From positions 1 to 38,884 of IMG/VR virus record IMGVR_UViG_3300042691_038386: a DNA stretch of 38,884 nucleotides; one strand, written 5' to 3'. The stretch is from a virus. Under the pieces are notes generated by a model. The model searched no databases. It was not told the origin of the DNA and saw only the letters and a list, made by a program, of their open reading frames with translations. The translations under genes were made by a program, and so were the position numbers. Shown piece after piece: positions 17,954-25,672 of the stretch (within the stretch, counting starts at the first letter, position 1; every line of letters begins with the position of its first letter).

Positions 17954-18244
17954 TCAGTTTAGGTAGGCGTAGCCCCCAAAGGCCGACGCAAATGTGACTG
18001 TAATCTGATTATCGGAGTTATACAACACCTCGCCAATCTGTACATTCCCCCCGCTGTCTACAATCGTGACCGAGGGCTTGCATCCTAGGTTGTGAACGAT
18101 GGTCCAAGTGCTGGCTGGCGATGCTTGATTGTGGGTAAAAGTGCCGTGTGGAGAGCTTACGGTTCCAGTAACAACGGTTAGGTTTGCGTCTGCCTCAGTA
18201 ACCGTGACGTTTCGGCTTACTTGGGTAACAGTAACTTGGCTCAT
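17954..18244 (-). CDS. Small fibre C-terminal-domain-like protein
   Basis: 96 aa. The second half (TWTIVHNLGCKPSVTIVDSG ... ITVTFASAFGGYAYLN) matches the C-terminal domain of the adjacent 584-aa fibre, so this is a free-standing copy of that module with its own N-terminal strand region (VTVTQVSRNVTVTEADANLT). The start overlaps the preceding gene as ATGA with AGAGGT upstream. Probably a small baseplate or fibre-tip protein. Confidence 0.65.
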   Translation of the reverse strand: MSQVTVTQVSRNVTVTEADANLTVVTGTVSSPHGTFTHNQASPASTWTIVHNLGCKPSVTIVDSGGNVQIGEVLYNSDNQITVTFASAFGGYAYLN

Positions 18245-18588
18245 CTTGTTACCTCTTGTTCAATGGTAAATTTGCCACTTAGCAGCTTTGTTACAACACC
18301 GCTTGGGCCTTGAATTTCTAGGTCATAAACATAGCCCCCAGCGCGTACGGCAGACAGCGATTCAGCGGGGATAGAAATTGTCACCGTTCCGGCTGCCCCC
18401 CCAAGGGTAAGGCCGTTTGAGTTTGCAAGCGAGAGTGATGGAATTGGAGATCCGGCATAGGTTCGCACTTGCATTCGCGCGGTAAATCCAGTCAGGTTCA
18501 CCAAAGCCCCACTGTCGTCCTCATAGGTAACAACAGAGCCATAGTTTGACCCCTGTTCGGTCGCAATGTCGTAAGTGGAAAGTGCCAT
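18241..18588 (-). CDS. Beta-sandwich baseplate/fibre-attachment-like protein
   Basis: 115 aa. The pattern (YDIATEQGSNYGSVVTYED, LTGFTARMQVR, TISIPAESLSAVRAGGYVYD, LLSGKFTIEQEVTR) is that of the small beta-sandwich domain that starts BppU-like baseplate proteins and related phage proteins. It is the first gene of the minus-strand tail operon. The ATG lies 6 nt after a perfect TATAAT and has no ribosome site, so the mRNA is probably leaderless. Confidence 0.65.
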   Translation of the reverse strand: MALSTYDIATEQGSNYGSVVTYEDDSGALVNLTGFTARMQVRTYAGSPIPSLSLANSNGLTLGGAAGTVTISIPAESLSAVRAGGYVYDLEIQGPSGVVTKLLSGKFTIEQEVTR

Positions 18589-18607
18589 GTCAGGATTATA
18601 GCCTGAC
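18589..18607 (-). promoter_or_regulatory. Leaderless -10 box inside a palindrome
   Basis: TATAAT (18595-18600, minus strand) lies between perfect GTCAGG/CCTGAC arms. The palindrome abuts the start codon at 18588. No good -35 is seen. The layout suggests an operator that covers the tail-operon promoter. Confidence 0.55.
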
Positions 18608-18647
18608 GTTCGTAATTGCTCTACACAAACAGGTTCTACGAAGGTTT

Positions 18648-19085
18648 TTAGTCCTCTGCGCTTAGCGGGGGCTCTTTTCTTGCTTTTTCCTTAAGCGGAA
18701 GGGGAGATACGGGTCTCAAGGCACATAAAGCATCCCAACACTTCAGCGACTTATCTTCCGGCCCGCCAGCAGCACATGCCCTGCACATATCTTCTATAAC
18801 TTTTTTGTAAATTTCCAACTGCTCGGAGGCAAGTTGTTGATTGTCTTTATTGGCATCCGCGCCAAACGCAACCATCTTAATGTACTGGGTGTCTGTTCTT
18901 TCAGTTTTTGCCCTGCCGTAATATCTTTCTCTTGCCCAGCTGCTGCTTCTTCCAAGATATTCAAGCGTGACAAAAATCCTACGCGCCGAAACCCCATCCC
19001 TTTTTGCCCATTTGTCAATAGCAGCCCTAAAAAGAGTTGTTTCTGGATCGTACGGTTCGGTTCTTGTGCTTTCAAATCTGCCCAT
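18648..19085 (-). CDS. Hypothetical protein divergent from the terminase genes
   Basis: 145 aa, charged, mostly helical. The N-terminal half (ETTLFRAAIDKWAKRDGVSA, then SSSWARERYYGRAKTER) is basic. Residues about 105-122 contain four Cys (CRACAAGG ... CWDALC), a possible metal site. No family is recognised. It is transcribed away from the small terminase subunit, and both genes have -10 boxes 6 nt before the ATG. Confidence 0.6.
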   Translation of the reverse strand: MGRFESTRTEPYDPETTLFRAAIDKWAKRDGVSARRIFVTLEYLGRSSSWARERYYGRAKTERTDTQYIKMVAFGADANKDNQQLASEQLEIYKKVIEDMCRACAAGGPEDKSLKCWDALCALRPVSPLPLKEKARKEPPLSAED

Positions 19086-19091
19086 TCTTGA

Positions 19092-19120
19092 ATCTTATCT
19101 CAATCTTTTGAGCCTTGCAA
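19092..19120 (-). promoter_or_regulatory. Leaderless promoter of the divergent gene
   Basis: On the minus strand TTGCAA and TAAGAT are separated by 17 nt. The -10 box ends 6 nt before the ATG at 19085, and no ribosome site is present. Confidence 0.6.
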
Positions 19121-19138
19121 ACGCAGGGCTGTAAGTTG

Positions 19139-19166
19139 CTGACAACAGCAGATAGTATGTTATAGT
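19139..19166 (+). promoter_or_regulatory. Leaderless promoter of the terminase operon
   Basis: CTGACA and TATAGT are separated by 16 nt. The -10 box ends 6 nt before the ATG at 19173, which lacks a ribosome site. The promoter is divergent from, and only 18 bp away from, the leaderless promoter on the other strand. Confidence 0.65.
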
Positions 19167-19172
19167 GGGTCT

Positions 19173-19712
19173 ATGGCAAAAATTGGACGCATGACACAAG
19201 AGGAAAACGAGCGAATCAACAACAGCATTCAGTCGCTAATGGCCTCTGGGGCATCTGTTGATCAAATCGCCAAGACTGTTGGGCTTCAGCCAGACACTGT
19301 CAGGAAAAGAATTACAAAAATTAGAAAAAGCTGGGCTGAGGAAAAGCTTACTGGCGACGAGAGCAGAGATGAGTTGATTGCGCGCGCCAATAGAATTTCT
19401 ATGCTTGCCTCTGCTGGATACAGCAGGGTCAAGGAAAAGTCTGCCAACGGCGAAGCGACTTTTTTGAAGCTTCAGCTTGATGTTTTAGACCGAATCGCTA
19501 AGCTTTCTGGTGTATATGTTCCAGACCGAATTGAGCTTAGCGGCAAAAATGGCGGTCCTATTCAAATTCAAAATGCCGAACATCCACTTGATAATATAAG
19601 CGCAAATGATCTTGCAAAAAGAATGAGAAACTGGGCTGAGGCGCTAGAGGAGGAGGCAGATGGAAAACCAGCAGTACCGGCAGTGGTTGAAGGAACAAGC
19701 GAAAACGTCTGA
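19173..19712 (+). CDS. terS: Terminase small subunit
   Basis: 179 aa. Residues about 15-50 form a helix-turn-helix (SVDQIAKTVGLQPDTVRKRI), the DNA-recognition domain of small terminases. A helical middle (residues 60-115) for oligomerisation and an acidic C-terminal tail follow. It overlaps the large-subunit gene by 53 bp, the classic gene order. It binds the packaging site and hands DNA to the large subunit. The call rests on HTH plus position; no pairwise similarity could be run. Confidence 0.8.
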   Translation: MAKIGRMTQEENERINNSIQSLMASGASVDQIAKTVGLQPDTVRKRITKIRKSWAEEKLTGDESRDELIARANRISMLASAGYSRVKEKSANGEATFLKLQLDVLDRIAKLSGVYVPDRIELSGKNGGPIQIQNAEHPLDNISANDLAKRMRNWAEALEEEADGKPAVPAVVEGTSENV

Positions 19713-21075
19713 CGCCGCTTTTGCGGAGTACGTCAGCAATCTTGTCTTTCCCAAGCACCTTCGTGAGATGGAGCGCTTCCTAGACAAGAATGAGCGCGCC
19801 CTTGTTCTTATGCCTCGAGGTCATGCCAAAACAACACAGTTGATTCACAGGGTTGCCCGTTTGATCGGTGTCAATCAGGGGAGAATCCGAGTTGGGATTC
19901 TTACCTCTGTGCTCTCTGATGCTTTGGCGCGATCTAGGGCAATCAAAGCCATCATTGAATCCCCATATTTCGCTGAGGTTTTTGAGTGGGCACGAGATGG
20001 GGTTGCTGGCCCAAAGTGGACAGACGAGGTCTGGACAATAAAAAACGCCAACCTTGGAAAAGACGCTACTTGTTTTGCTGACGGTCTTGGGTCCATCAAG
20101 CCTGGTGCCCGTCTTGACATTCTTATTGGCGACGACATGGTCGGCATGAAGGAAAACGCTACTGCTGTTCAGCGCCAAAAAGCTTCTGACACCTACTGGC
20201 AAGTTGTTGATCCCATGCTTGTTCCTGGTGCAAAGCGATGGTATATCGGCACGCGATGGCATGAGGATGACTTTTATGCTGGGCTTAAGGAGAAGGGGAC
20301 CCCTGTCATGCTTCGTGCTGCAATTGAAGGGGAAAATCCTCTCTGGCCGCAAATGTACACAATTGCCGACCTTGAGCGAAAGCGCGAAGAGCTTGGCACG
20401 CCAATCTTTATGCTTCAGTTTCAGAATGACGTTCAGGCAATGGGTGGAAACATTTTTAGGACTGATAACTTTTTGCGTAAGGACGTTGCCCCAGATGGCG
20501 CCCGCAGGGTCGGCGTTGACTTGGCGTCATCGGCCTCTGAGCGAAGCGACTACACGTCTTGCGTTGAGGTAGTTGAGGATGCCGATCACAACCTTTATGT
20601 AATAGGCGCTTGGCGTGCAAGGCTTGCTGAAGGTCATAAAAAGTGGCTTACTGGCGTGGATAAAGACGGGTCTTTGTGCGAAGACGGAGGACCAAGGCTT
20701 ATGTGGCCAGAGCACATGCTTCCAAACGGAGACAAGTCAAATCCAGGTTCACGCTACCTTGAGTCCGTAAACATAGAAGCGGTTCAGCACCAAAGCACAT
20801 TTGTAAGAGAAATACTTGGCAGTACGCCGTTGCCGGCAAGGGCAGTCAGGCCAGACAAAGATAAGGTTACTCGAGCGCGAGCACTTGCTGCTCGATATGA
20901 AGCTGGCAAGGTGTTTCATGTCAAGGGCGCCCCAGGGATTGCGCAACTTGAGTCAGAGCTTGCTTCTTTCCCCAACGGCGAGCACGACGATCTCGTAGAT
21001 GCGTTGGTATACGCAGCAGATCTAACGGGAAGCCAGTTTTACTTTACGGCCGCCAAGACGGGGAGTCGGTTCTAA
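19660..21075 (+). CDS. terL: Terminase large subunit (ATPase and nuclease)
   Basis: 471 aa, a normal length. The Walker A-like motif R53-GHAKTT lies in LVLMPRGHAKTT; Walker B is LDILIGDD (152-159). The RNase H-like nuclease follows: D287 in RVGVDLAS, a second acidic patch near D297, and the C-terminal HDDLVDAL (442-449). It powers DNA packaging at the portal and cuts the concatemer. The ATG has GAGGAGGAGG upstream and lies within the small-subunit gene. The last 32 bp overlap the protease gene tail to tail. Confidence 0.95.
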   Translation: MENQQYRQWLKEQAKTSDAAFAEYVSNLVFPKHLREMERFLDKNERALVLMPRGHAKTTQLIHRVARLIGVNQGRIRVGILTSVLSDALARSRAIKAIIESPYFAEVFEWARDGVAGPKWTDEVWTIKNANLGKDATCFADGLGSIKPGARLDILIGDDMVGMKENATAVQRQKASDTYWQVVDPMLVPGAKRWYIGTRWHEDDFYAGLKEKGTPVMLRAAIEGENPLWPQMYTIADLERKREELGTPIFMLQFQNDVQAMGGNIFRTDNFLRKDVAPDGARRVGVDLASSASERSDYTSCVEVVEDADHNLYVIGAWRARLAEGHKKWLTGVDKDGSLCEDGGPRLMWPEHMLPNGDKSNPGSRYLESVNIEAVQHQSTFVREILGSTPLPARAVRPDKDKVTRARALAARYEAGKVFHVKGAPGIAQLESELASFPNGEHDDLVDALVYAADLTGSQFYFTAAKTGSRF

Positions 21076-21961
21076 GCCACCAATCTGGGGTTTGTCTTAG
21101 CCACAAAACATTGCATCGCTTTGTACACCGCCCGTCAATAATTGGCATATTGCTGCTTTCATTGAAAATTGTTTGTGCTGCTTGAAGGGTTGTTTTCCCG
21201 TCTCGTGATGCAATGTACGCAATAGACGCAGCCACAAGCGGAGAAGCGGCACTGGTTCCGCTAGCCTGTCGTGCCTCTCCATCTTTCCATCTGCCGTCTA
21301 CGTTACTGCCTGGCGCCCATATGTCCACACAGGTTCCCCAGTTTGAGAAAAGCGAGCGCAGGCCAGCGGCATTAAAAGATCCGACCGTGATGGCGTTTTC
21401 TGCGCTTGCTGGGCTTGTCTTACAGGCAAGACCACCATCGTTGCCTGCGGCAACAACAACCGGCATAAGTTCAGCGAGTTCATTTGTTGCGTTATTCAAG
21501 CTGCTGTTTAATGGTCCGCCCAAACTCATGTTTAAAATTGAGTTATCGTAGTCCGCATTTTCTTTTACCCATGTAATCGCCGCAATTACTTCTTGAACCG
21601 TACCCTCACCATTGCAGTCTAGCGCCTTGATGCGAACAACATTTGCTTCTGGCGAAATCCCAAATTCTTGATCGTTAATGAGCGACGAGACAAAAGTGGC
21701 GTGGCCATTACAGTCTGCAGACTGACTGCCAGTGTCAATAACATAAATTGTAACCCCAGCACCCATATTTGCATTGGCGGGTGTGCTGCCGTCCAAGATA
21801 TTAAACGGTTGATTAATGCGGTCTTGAGCCCAATTATTGCCAAAATATTCTGACCACGAGGTCCTGACGCGATACATCTTTTTCTTTTTTGCTGCGCTGG
21901 CGTTTTCTGCTGTGCCAAAAAATGCCAAAACAAATGAAAGAATAAAAACAACGGTTTTCAT
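21044..21961 (-). CDS. Exported subtilisin-like serine protease (S8)
   Basis: 305 aa. The ATG at 21959-21961 (ATGA overlap) starts a signal peptide (KTVVFILSFVLAFFGTAENA, then SA), so the longer upstream reading is rejected. The S8 triad is visible: D76 in IYVIDTGS, H87 in CNGHATFV, S237 in GTSAASP, with N174 in VVAAGNDGG as oxyanion residue. The His motif is NGHATFV instead of the usual HGTHVA. No long propeptide is present between signal and catalytic domain. It is odd next to the terminase. It may act outside the cell or in the envelope, for example on host surface proteins. Confidence 0.85.
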   Translation of the reverse strand: MKTVVFILSFVLAFFGTAENASAAKKKKMYRVRTSWSEYFGNNWAQDRINQPFNILDGSTPANANMGAGVTIYVIDTGSQSADCNGHATFVSSLINDQEFGISPEANVVRIKALDCNGEGTVQEVIAAITWVKENADYDNSILNMSLGGPLNSSLNNATNELAELMPVVVAAGNDGGLACKTSPASAENAITVGSFNAAGLRSLFSNWGTCVDIWAPGSNVDGRWKDGEARQASGTSAASPLVAASIAYIASRDGKTTLQAAQTIFNESSNMPIIDGRCTKRCNVLWLRQTPDWWLRTDSPSWRP

Positions 21962-22296
21962 ACTGGCTGGAATATTCTCTTCTTCCTGCAGGGAGTGCAG
22001 TATCCTTGGCGAATATTGTCTGCAAGCGTTTTTTCCATTTGCGCGGCCCACTCTGCTGAAACGTTTGTGTAGCACGATGCGCAGCGCCAGTCTCCAGCGG
22101 CTCCCCTAAGTTTTACAAGGCGATACATTGTAGCCTCGCCGTTGCCATCCTTGACAATCCGAGATTCAATCTTTTCACCGGATCGCTTTATCTCTTCAAG
22201 CTTTTGCTTCCACAATGGGTCAATTTCGGCTAGCCGAGAATCGCGCACCCAACTGTTTGCACTTCGCTTAAGGAAATCAAGCAAGCCGTATTTCAC
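21958..22296 (-). CDS. Small zinc-ribbon-like protein
   Basis: 112 aa from a GTG start (GTGA overlap with the preceding stop). The N-terminal half is charged and helical (DPLWKQKLEEIKRSGEKIES). The C-terminal half carries CASC and CTPC pairs about 26 residues apart, a typical zinc ribbon. No family is recognised. It is translationally coupled both upstream and to the protease gene downstream. Confidence 0.6.
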   Translation of the reverse strand: MKYGLLDFLKRSANSWVRDSRLAEIDPLWKQKLEEIKRSGEKIESRIVKDGNGEATMYRLVKLRGAAGDWRCASCYTNVSAEWAAQMEKTLADNIRQGYCTPCRKKRIFQPV

Positions 22297-22562
22297 TGTT
22301 TCCCCTTTAGTTCTTTTGAAATTTTAGTAACTGGGTCAGGGTTGATTGGCTGGGTAAACTTTTTTTCCGCTTCAGCGTCTCTTTGATCTTGTTCGTAGTC
22401 TTCAATAATTTCCAGAGCTCTTTTCATTCCGGCGATATAAGCAAACCTAACAATCACGTCAAGTTTTCCGTTTGCAGTATCCCCAATGCCAACAAGCGCC
22501 TTTGGCAAAGGACCGTCAAGTGCGGCGTCAATGATCAGTTTTATCTTTTCGGAAGAACTCAT
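22293..22562 (-). CDS. Small helical hypothetical protein
   Basis: 89 aa, mostly alpha-helical with a charged C-terminal tail. The centre (DVIVRFAYIAGMKRALEIIE) may be a short amphipathic helix. It is coupled by ATGA overlaps on both sides. Function not recognised. Confidence 0.55.
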   Translation of the reverse strand: MSSSEKIKLIIDAALDGPLPKALVGIGDTANGKLDVIVRFAYIAGMKRALEIIEDYEQDQRDAEAEKKFTQPINPDPVTKISKELKGKQ

Positions 22563-22996
22563 GCTTGATTCACCTTATAGTTGATCCAGACTAGGGCGCT
22601 GCCAACAATCTCGTCAACGCTAGCCGCCTCCATCTCAAACTCAATTGGGAGGCCCTGATGCTCGCCAGTAATTTCAAGGAACCATGTCTTTGTGCCGCGC
22701 TCTGGCGGCTCAACAACAACCTGCGCGGATTTGCCAAATGAAGACGACGCCAAGTGGTTAAGCGAATCTTGTGCCTCTCGTGCCATTACCGCATTACTTT
22801 GCCTAAACGGAACTCGGTGGCTGGCTATAAGCGAAGCCCCTAGCCAGATCTGTTCGGCTTGCCTCAAGGCTTTTGTTGGCTGATCAGTTCGCTCGCGCTG
22901 GTCATCAGTAAAAGCCATTGCTGCATCAGCTGGGTTGCCTCGTCCACGCTTGACGCTATTCCGCTGACGGCGACGCGTTGATTTTTCTCGTCCCAT
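22559..22996 (-). CDS. Hypothetical protein with basic N-terminus
   Basis: 145 aa when started at 22996, where GGAGGTG lies 7 nt upstream. A later ATG at 22918 is an alternative that would remove the Arg-rich N-terminus. The 3' part (GTKTWFLEITGEHQGLPIEF) looks like a small folded domain. The chosen start makes it overlap the 66-aa gene by 133 bp in another frame, which is unusual even here. Function unknown. Confidence 0.5.
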   Translation of the reverse strand: MGREKSTRRRQRNSVKRGRGNPADAAMAFTDDQRERTDQPTKALRQAEQIWLGASLIASHRVPFRQSNAVMAREAQDSLNHLASSSFGKSAQVVVEPPERGTKTWFLEITGEHQGLPIEFEMEAASVDEIVGSALVWINYKVNQA

Positions 22997-23064
22997 AAGG
23001 CCCACCTCCATTCTTTCTCTGCTGTGTGTTCTATTTTCCAGACTGTGAATCTGTCTTTGTCCAT
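22864..23064 (-). CDS. Small Trp-rich protein
   Basis: 66 aa. The pattern (FTVWKIEHTAEKEWRWALWD, then NQRVAVSGIASSVDEATQ) is that of small phage proteins with a W-x-W-x-L-x-D-x2-N-x2-V-A-x-S-G motif, related in style to DUF1508-like folds. This resemblance makes it a real gene despite the long overlap with the next gene. Function unknown. Confidence 0.55.
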   Translation of the reverse strand: MDKDRFTVWKIEHTAEKEWRWALWDEKNQRVAVSGIASSVDEATQLMQQWLLLMTSASELISQQKP

Positions 23065-23255
23065 CGTTGTAGCCCTATGGCCTCCCATGCTCTAATGATG
23101 CCATCTCTTAGGCCGCGGTGGTAGGCATCATCTGCCTCTTTGGCGGACGCCCATCCTACCTCTTTTGACATCCGTGCGTGCGTGTCTCTCATTGCCTGAA
23201 TGTAGCCTTCCTTGTGGGCTGCGCGAATTGCCTGAAGAAGCTGGTCATTTGGCAT
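23031..23255 (-). CDS. Small helical hypothetical protein
   Basis: 74 aa. The ATG at 23253-23255, inside the end of the Nmad1-like gene (11-bp overlap), is supported by the purine-rich GAGAGG/AAGAAG upstream. It is charged and helical (LLQAIRAAHKEGYIQAMRDT, RGLRDGIIRAWEAIGL). Its end overlaps the Trp-rich gene by 34 bp. No family recognised. Confidence 0.55.
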   Translation of the reverse strand: MPNDQLLQAIRAAHKEGYIQAMRDTHARMSKEVGWASAKEADDAYHRGLRDGIIRAWEAIGLQRWTKTDSQSGK

Positions 23256-23634
23256 TCTTCTTAACGTCCTCTCGCATTGGTGCGCCCCACACGCCACGCT
23301 TAAGCGCTACTGCAATTAGTGCGTAATTTGCAATGTCAAGCAAGGTATCAGACAAAGACTCGTCAGTCTGGATATCAAGTGGATCAAGGATTACCTGACC
23401 GTCTACGACCTTGCCCTGCAAAAACTTCTTTGCTCGAGCAATCTTGTCATTCCCGATTCTGCTAATTACGCCGTGCAGCCCAAGTTGCTCAATGTTTGAG
23501 TTTCCATACCTGCGCTGTTTGTCGCACAAAAGTTGAAACGCTTCGTCGTAAATTTCTTTGAACGTATCTTCAAACGTCTTTGCTGAGCTACTTGGCACTT
23601 GTTCCTCCTTGTGGCCACCTGCCTGGGTTTTCAT
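23245..23634 (-). CDS. Nmad1/DUF1599-like protein
   Basis: 129 aa, started at the ATG 23632-23634 after AAAGGTGG. Motifs K39-x3-YG (DKQRRYGNSN), GVISRIGNDKIARAKKF (55-71) and D91-E-S-L-S-D-T-L-L-D-I-A-N-Y-A-L are the signature of the DUF1599 family, proposed as nucleotide-modification-associated domain 1 in phages. It may take part in DNA base modification or nucleotide handling; this is established only as a family association. It overlaps the gene upstream by 47 bp. Confidence 0.75.
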   Translation of the reverse strand: MKTQAGGHKEEQVPSSSAKTFEDTFKEIYDEAFQLLCDKQRRYGNSNIEQLGLHGVISRIGNDKIARAKKFLQGKVVDGQVILDPLDIQTDESLSDTLLDIANYALIAVALKRGVWGAPMREDVKKNAK

Positions 23635-23893
23635 CGTGCCACCTTTTGGCGTCTCTTGCTTCATCTGAAAAGTAAATTCCGCTTTTAGCAAGATCCTGAA
23701 ACTCGGGCACATCCCCGGCAACGTCATACACCTGCACGGCAAGGGTAAGAAACTCTTGGGCGTTAGACCAGTTTGTTAGCTCGGCCACGCGAAGTTTTTT
23801 CTGATGCGTGACGTGGGCCACAATCTCAGACCTGCACTCTTTGAGGTTTTCTTTGACCTCGTCAATTCCATAAAGCCGTATTACTTCTTCCAT
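23588..23893 (-). CDS. Small hypothetical protein
   Basis: 101 aa with an AAGGGGGG ribosome site. The N-terminal half is helical and charged (EVKENLKECRSEIVAHVTHQ). The C-terminus (SDEARDAKRWHDENPGRWPQ) is polar. The 38-bp gap upstream contains TTGACA with TATAGG 15 nt away and the palindrome TAGGCTTGCCTA (minus strand), a possible promoter with a dyad. No family recognised. Confidence 0.55.
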   Translation of the reverse strand: MEEVIRLYGIDEVKENLKECRSEIVAHVTHQKKLRVAELTNWSNAQEFLTLAVQVYDVAGDVPEFQDLAKSGIYFSDEARDAKRWHDENPGRWPQGGTSAK

Positions 23894-23931
23894 ACAGCCC
23901 CCCTTTCTTAGGCAAGCCTATATGGCGAGTC

Positions 23932-24807
23932 TCATCTTGTCAACAGCGCTCTGCGAATTCCTTCCTCAAGCGTGATTCTCGGCATCCACACCCTGAAGCA
24001 GTTCACGGGGTCCGCCACCCTCCAGAACACGCCAGTTGGCTTGTCTGGATGAGTTTTTATTTCTGGCCGATAGTTTACTTCTTTAGCAACCATAACGGCT
24101 AAGTCAAGGAACGAAGTTGGGCGTCCGGTGCCGATGTTGAGCGGCTCTCGGCAATCTTGATCAATTGCTGCCTGAACAGTCGCCACAATGTCGTCAATGT
24201 GAACGAAGTCGCGGGTTTGCATTCCATCGCCCCAAACGTCAAACGGATCTGCCTTGCGCCTGCCCCGATCTATGAACGACGGGAACGGGTAGTCCAGCGC
24301 CTGGTCTTCTCCGTAGCCCGAGAACGGTCGGAAGATGTGGGTTCTGACACCCTCTGCCTCCGCAAATTGAGCAAGATACTCGCCAGTAAGTTTTGACCAG
24401 CCGTAGGTGAAGTCTGGGCTTCGGATGTCTCCGAGGTTAATCATGTGTTCTGCCAGAGAGACATGGTTCTCTCGTGTTTGCAGCTCAATCGGGTATGCGG
24501 CTGATGACGAGAAGTAAACAACTCGCTTCTGCTTGGTGCGGATCGCCCACTGCCACATTTCTGCGTCAATTGACAAATCAACCGCAACAGAGAGCGGATC
24601 TCCCTCAATCTTTGCCCTGCCACCAACAACAGCGGCAAGGTGTATCACCAAGTCATATTGAACGTCGTCTTTTCTAAAGAAGTCCCTTGCGTCTTTGGGG
24701 TTGTCAGATGCGATATCAATCCCGTGAACATCCCAGCCCTTTTCTCTGAAGTGTCTTGTAAAGTGCCGGCCAACAAACCCTTTGTGGCCAGTGATTAGTA
24801 CAATCAC
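23932..24807 (-). CDS. NAD-dependent sugar epimerase/dehydratase
   Basis: 291 aa from a GTG start in a GTGA overlap with the glycosyltransferase gene. The Rossmann motif G7-HKGFVG is at the N-terminus, D31 ends the second strand (NAD preference), HLAAVVGG is at 56-63, S100-S102 and Y135-x3-K139 (YGWSK) form the catalytic SDR site, and RPFSGYG gives the substrate loop. It is an extended SDR that acts on a nucleotide sugar, nearest in style to GDP-fucose synthase or UDP-glucose 4-epimerase; substrate not determined. It probably supplies a sugar to the adjacent glycosyltransferase. Confidence 0.9.
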   Translation of the reverse strand: MIVLITGHKGFVGRHFTRHFREKGWDVHGIDIASDNPKDARDFFRKDDVQYDLVIHLAAVVGGRAKIEGDPLSVAVDLSIDAEMWQWAIRTKQKRVVYFSSSAAYPIELQTRENHVSLAEHMINLGDIRSPDFTYGWSKLTGEYLAQFAEAEGVRTHIFRPFSGYGEDQALDYPFPSFIDRGRRKADPFDVWGDGMQTRDFVHIDDIVATVQAAIDQDCREPLNIGTGRPTSFLDLAVMVAKEVNYRPEIKTHPDKPTGVFWRVADPVNCFRVWMPRITLEEGIRRALLTR

Positions 24808-25463
24808 TTTCTTAGCACCAGACTCACGTCCGTCTCCATTTGCGTGTTTTTGTAGTCCTCGTAAGCAATACGATCTTTTTCGTACACGTGTGGCGCATTG
24901 ACCTCTTGGTACTGCAGATCGTTCACTGCCTTTCCAGCAAGATAGTGGAGGTGCTCAATAACAACATCTGGGCGGTATGTGATGTTGCCAATCTTCTTCC
25001 CAAAATCCAACCAGAAATTATCCATATACATGTGCACTAAAACTGGCGGGACCATGTAGCCAATCTTTTGAACAATCTCAGCGGACATTGTGACCGCAGT
25101 TGGAAGGTTTGCACCCTGAAGAAGGTCGTCCCCGTATGCCACGCCTGGGCGCTCCCCGATTGCGTCGCAAAGAATTGTGTCCCATCCTCTGGTTCGTGGT
25201 CGGTGGTCATCGCCCATAAACGACAAGAATTTATACTTATCTGCGTTTTCTGTTGCAATAAGGTTTAACGTTCCGCCCATACGAAGCCTTGGGTTGATGG
25301 CTGCGTGTCGTAACACCTCTGGCGAATAGCTGCTGTTATCGTCTTCGTCCAAACCAAAAATGATGTCTGCATCTTGGGCGGTTTCGTTGAATGCGGCCAA
25401 AAGCTCTTTGCATGCCGCTGGCCTTTTTCTGCTCGGGACAATAAGGAGAAGTCTCTTGCTCAT
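24804..25463 (-). CDS. GT-A-type glycosyltransferase-like protein
   Basis: 219 aa. The start at 25461-25463 (ATGA overlap, GAAGGTAGGA upstream) gives MSKRLLLIVPSRKRP, the typical first strand of GT-A nucleotide-sugar transferases. D-rich sites are at LDEDD (39-42), SFMGDDHRP (81-89, the likely metal-binding DxD equivalent) and AYGDDLLQG. YMDNFWLDFG (146-155) may be the acceptor side. It is paired with the epimerase, so it may glycosylate a phage or host component. Donor and acceptor are unknown. Confidence 0.75.
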   Translation of the reverse strand: MSKRLLLIVPSRKRPAACKELLAAFNETAQDADIIFGLDEDDNSSYSPEVLRHAAINPRLRMGGTLNLIATENADKYKFLSFMGDDHRPRTRGWDTILCDAIGERPGVAYGDDLLQGANLPTAVTMSAEIVQKIGYMVPPVLVHMYMDNFWLDFGKKIGNITYRPDVVIEHLHYLAGKAVNDLQYQEVNAPHVYEKDRIAYEDYKNTQMETDVSLVLRK

Positions 25464-25672
25464 TTGATTCCTACCTTCTTTCTGAGGAGCCAACTGACTT
25501 CACCATCAGAGAGGCGGGTAAACTCCTCAAGCCCCTCTCCAATGGTCACCGCATAAGGGGTGCTGTCGTCTGGGGCGCGTTGATCAAGGGAGATAAGCAC
25601 TGGGAATTGCTGGGCATACAAATGGTAAATAGCCCATACTTTTTCTGTTGGCGCTCCCTCTCGGTTTTCCAT
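25460..25672 (-). CDS. Small hypothetical protein heading the sugar module
   Basis: 70 aa. The ATG at 25670-25672 lies 6 nt after a TATACT -10 box on the minus strand, so it is preferred over an upstream ATG buried in the palindrome. It is a soluble protein (EKVWAIYHLYAQQFPVLISL, then RLSDGEVSWLLRKK). No family recognised. It is the first gene of the glycosyltransferase/epimerase operon. Confidence 0.55.
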   Translation of the reverse strand: MENREGAPTEKVWAIYHLYAQQFPVLISLDQRAPDDSTPYAVTIGEGLEEFTRLSDGEVSWLLRKKVGIK

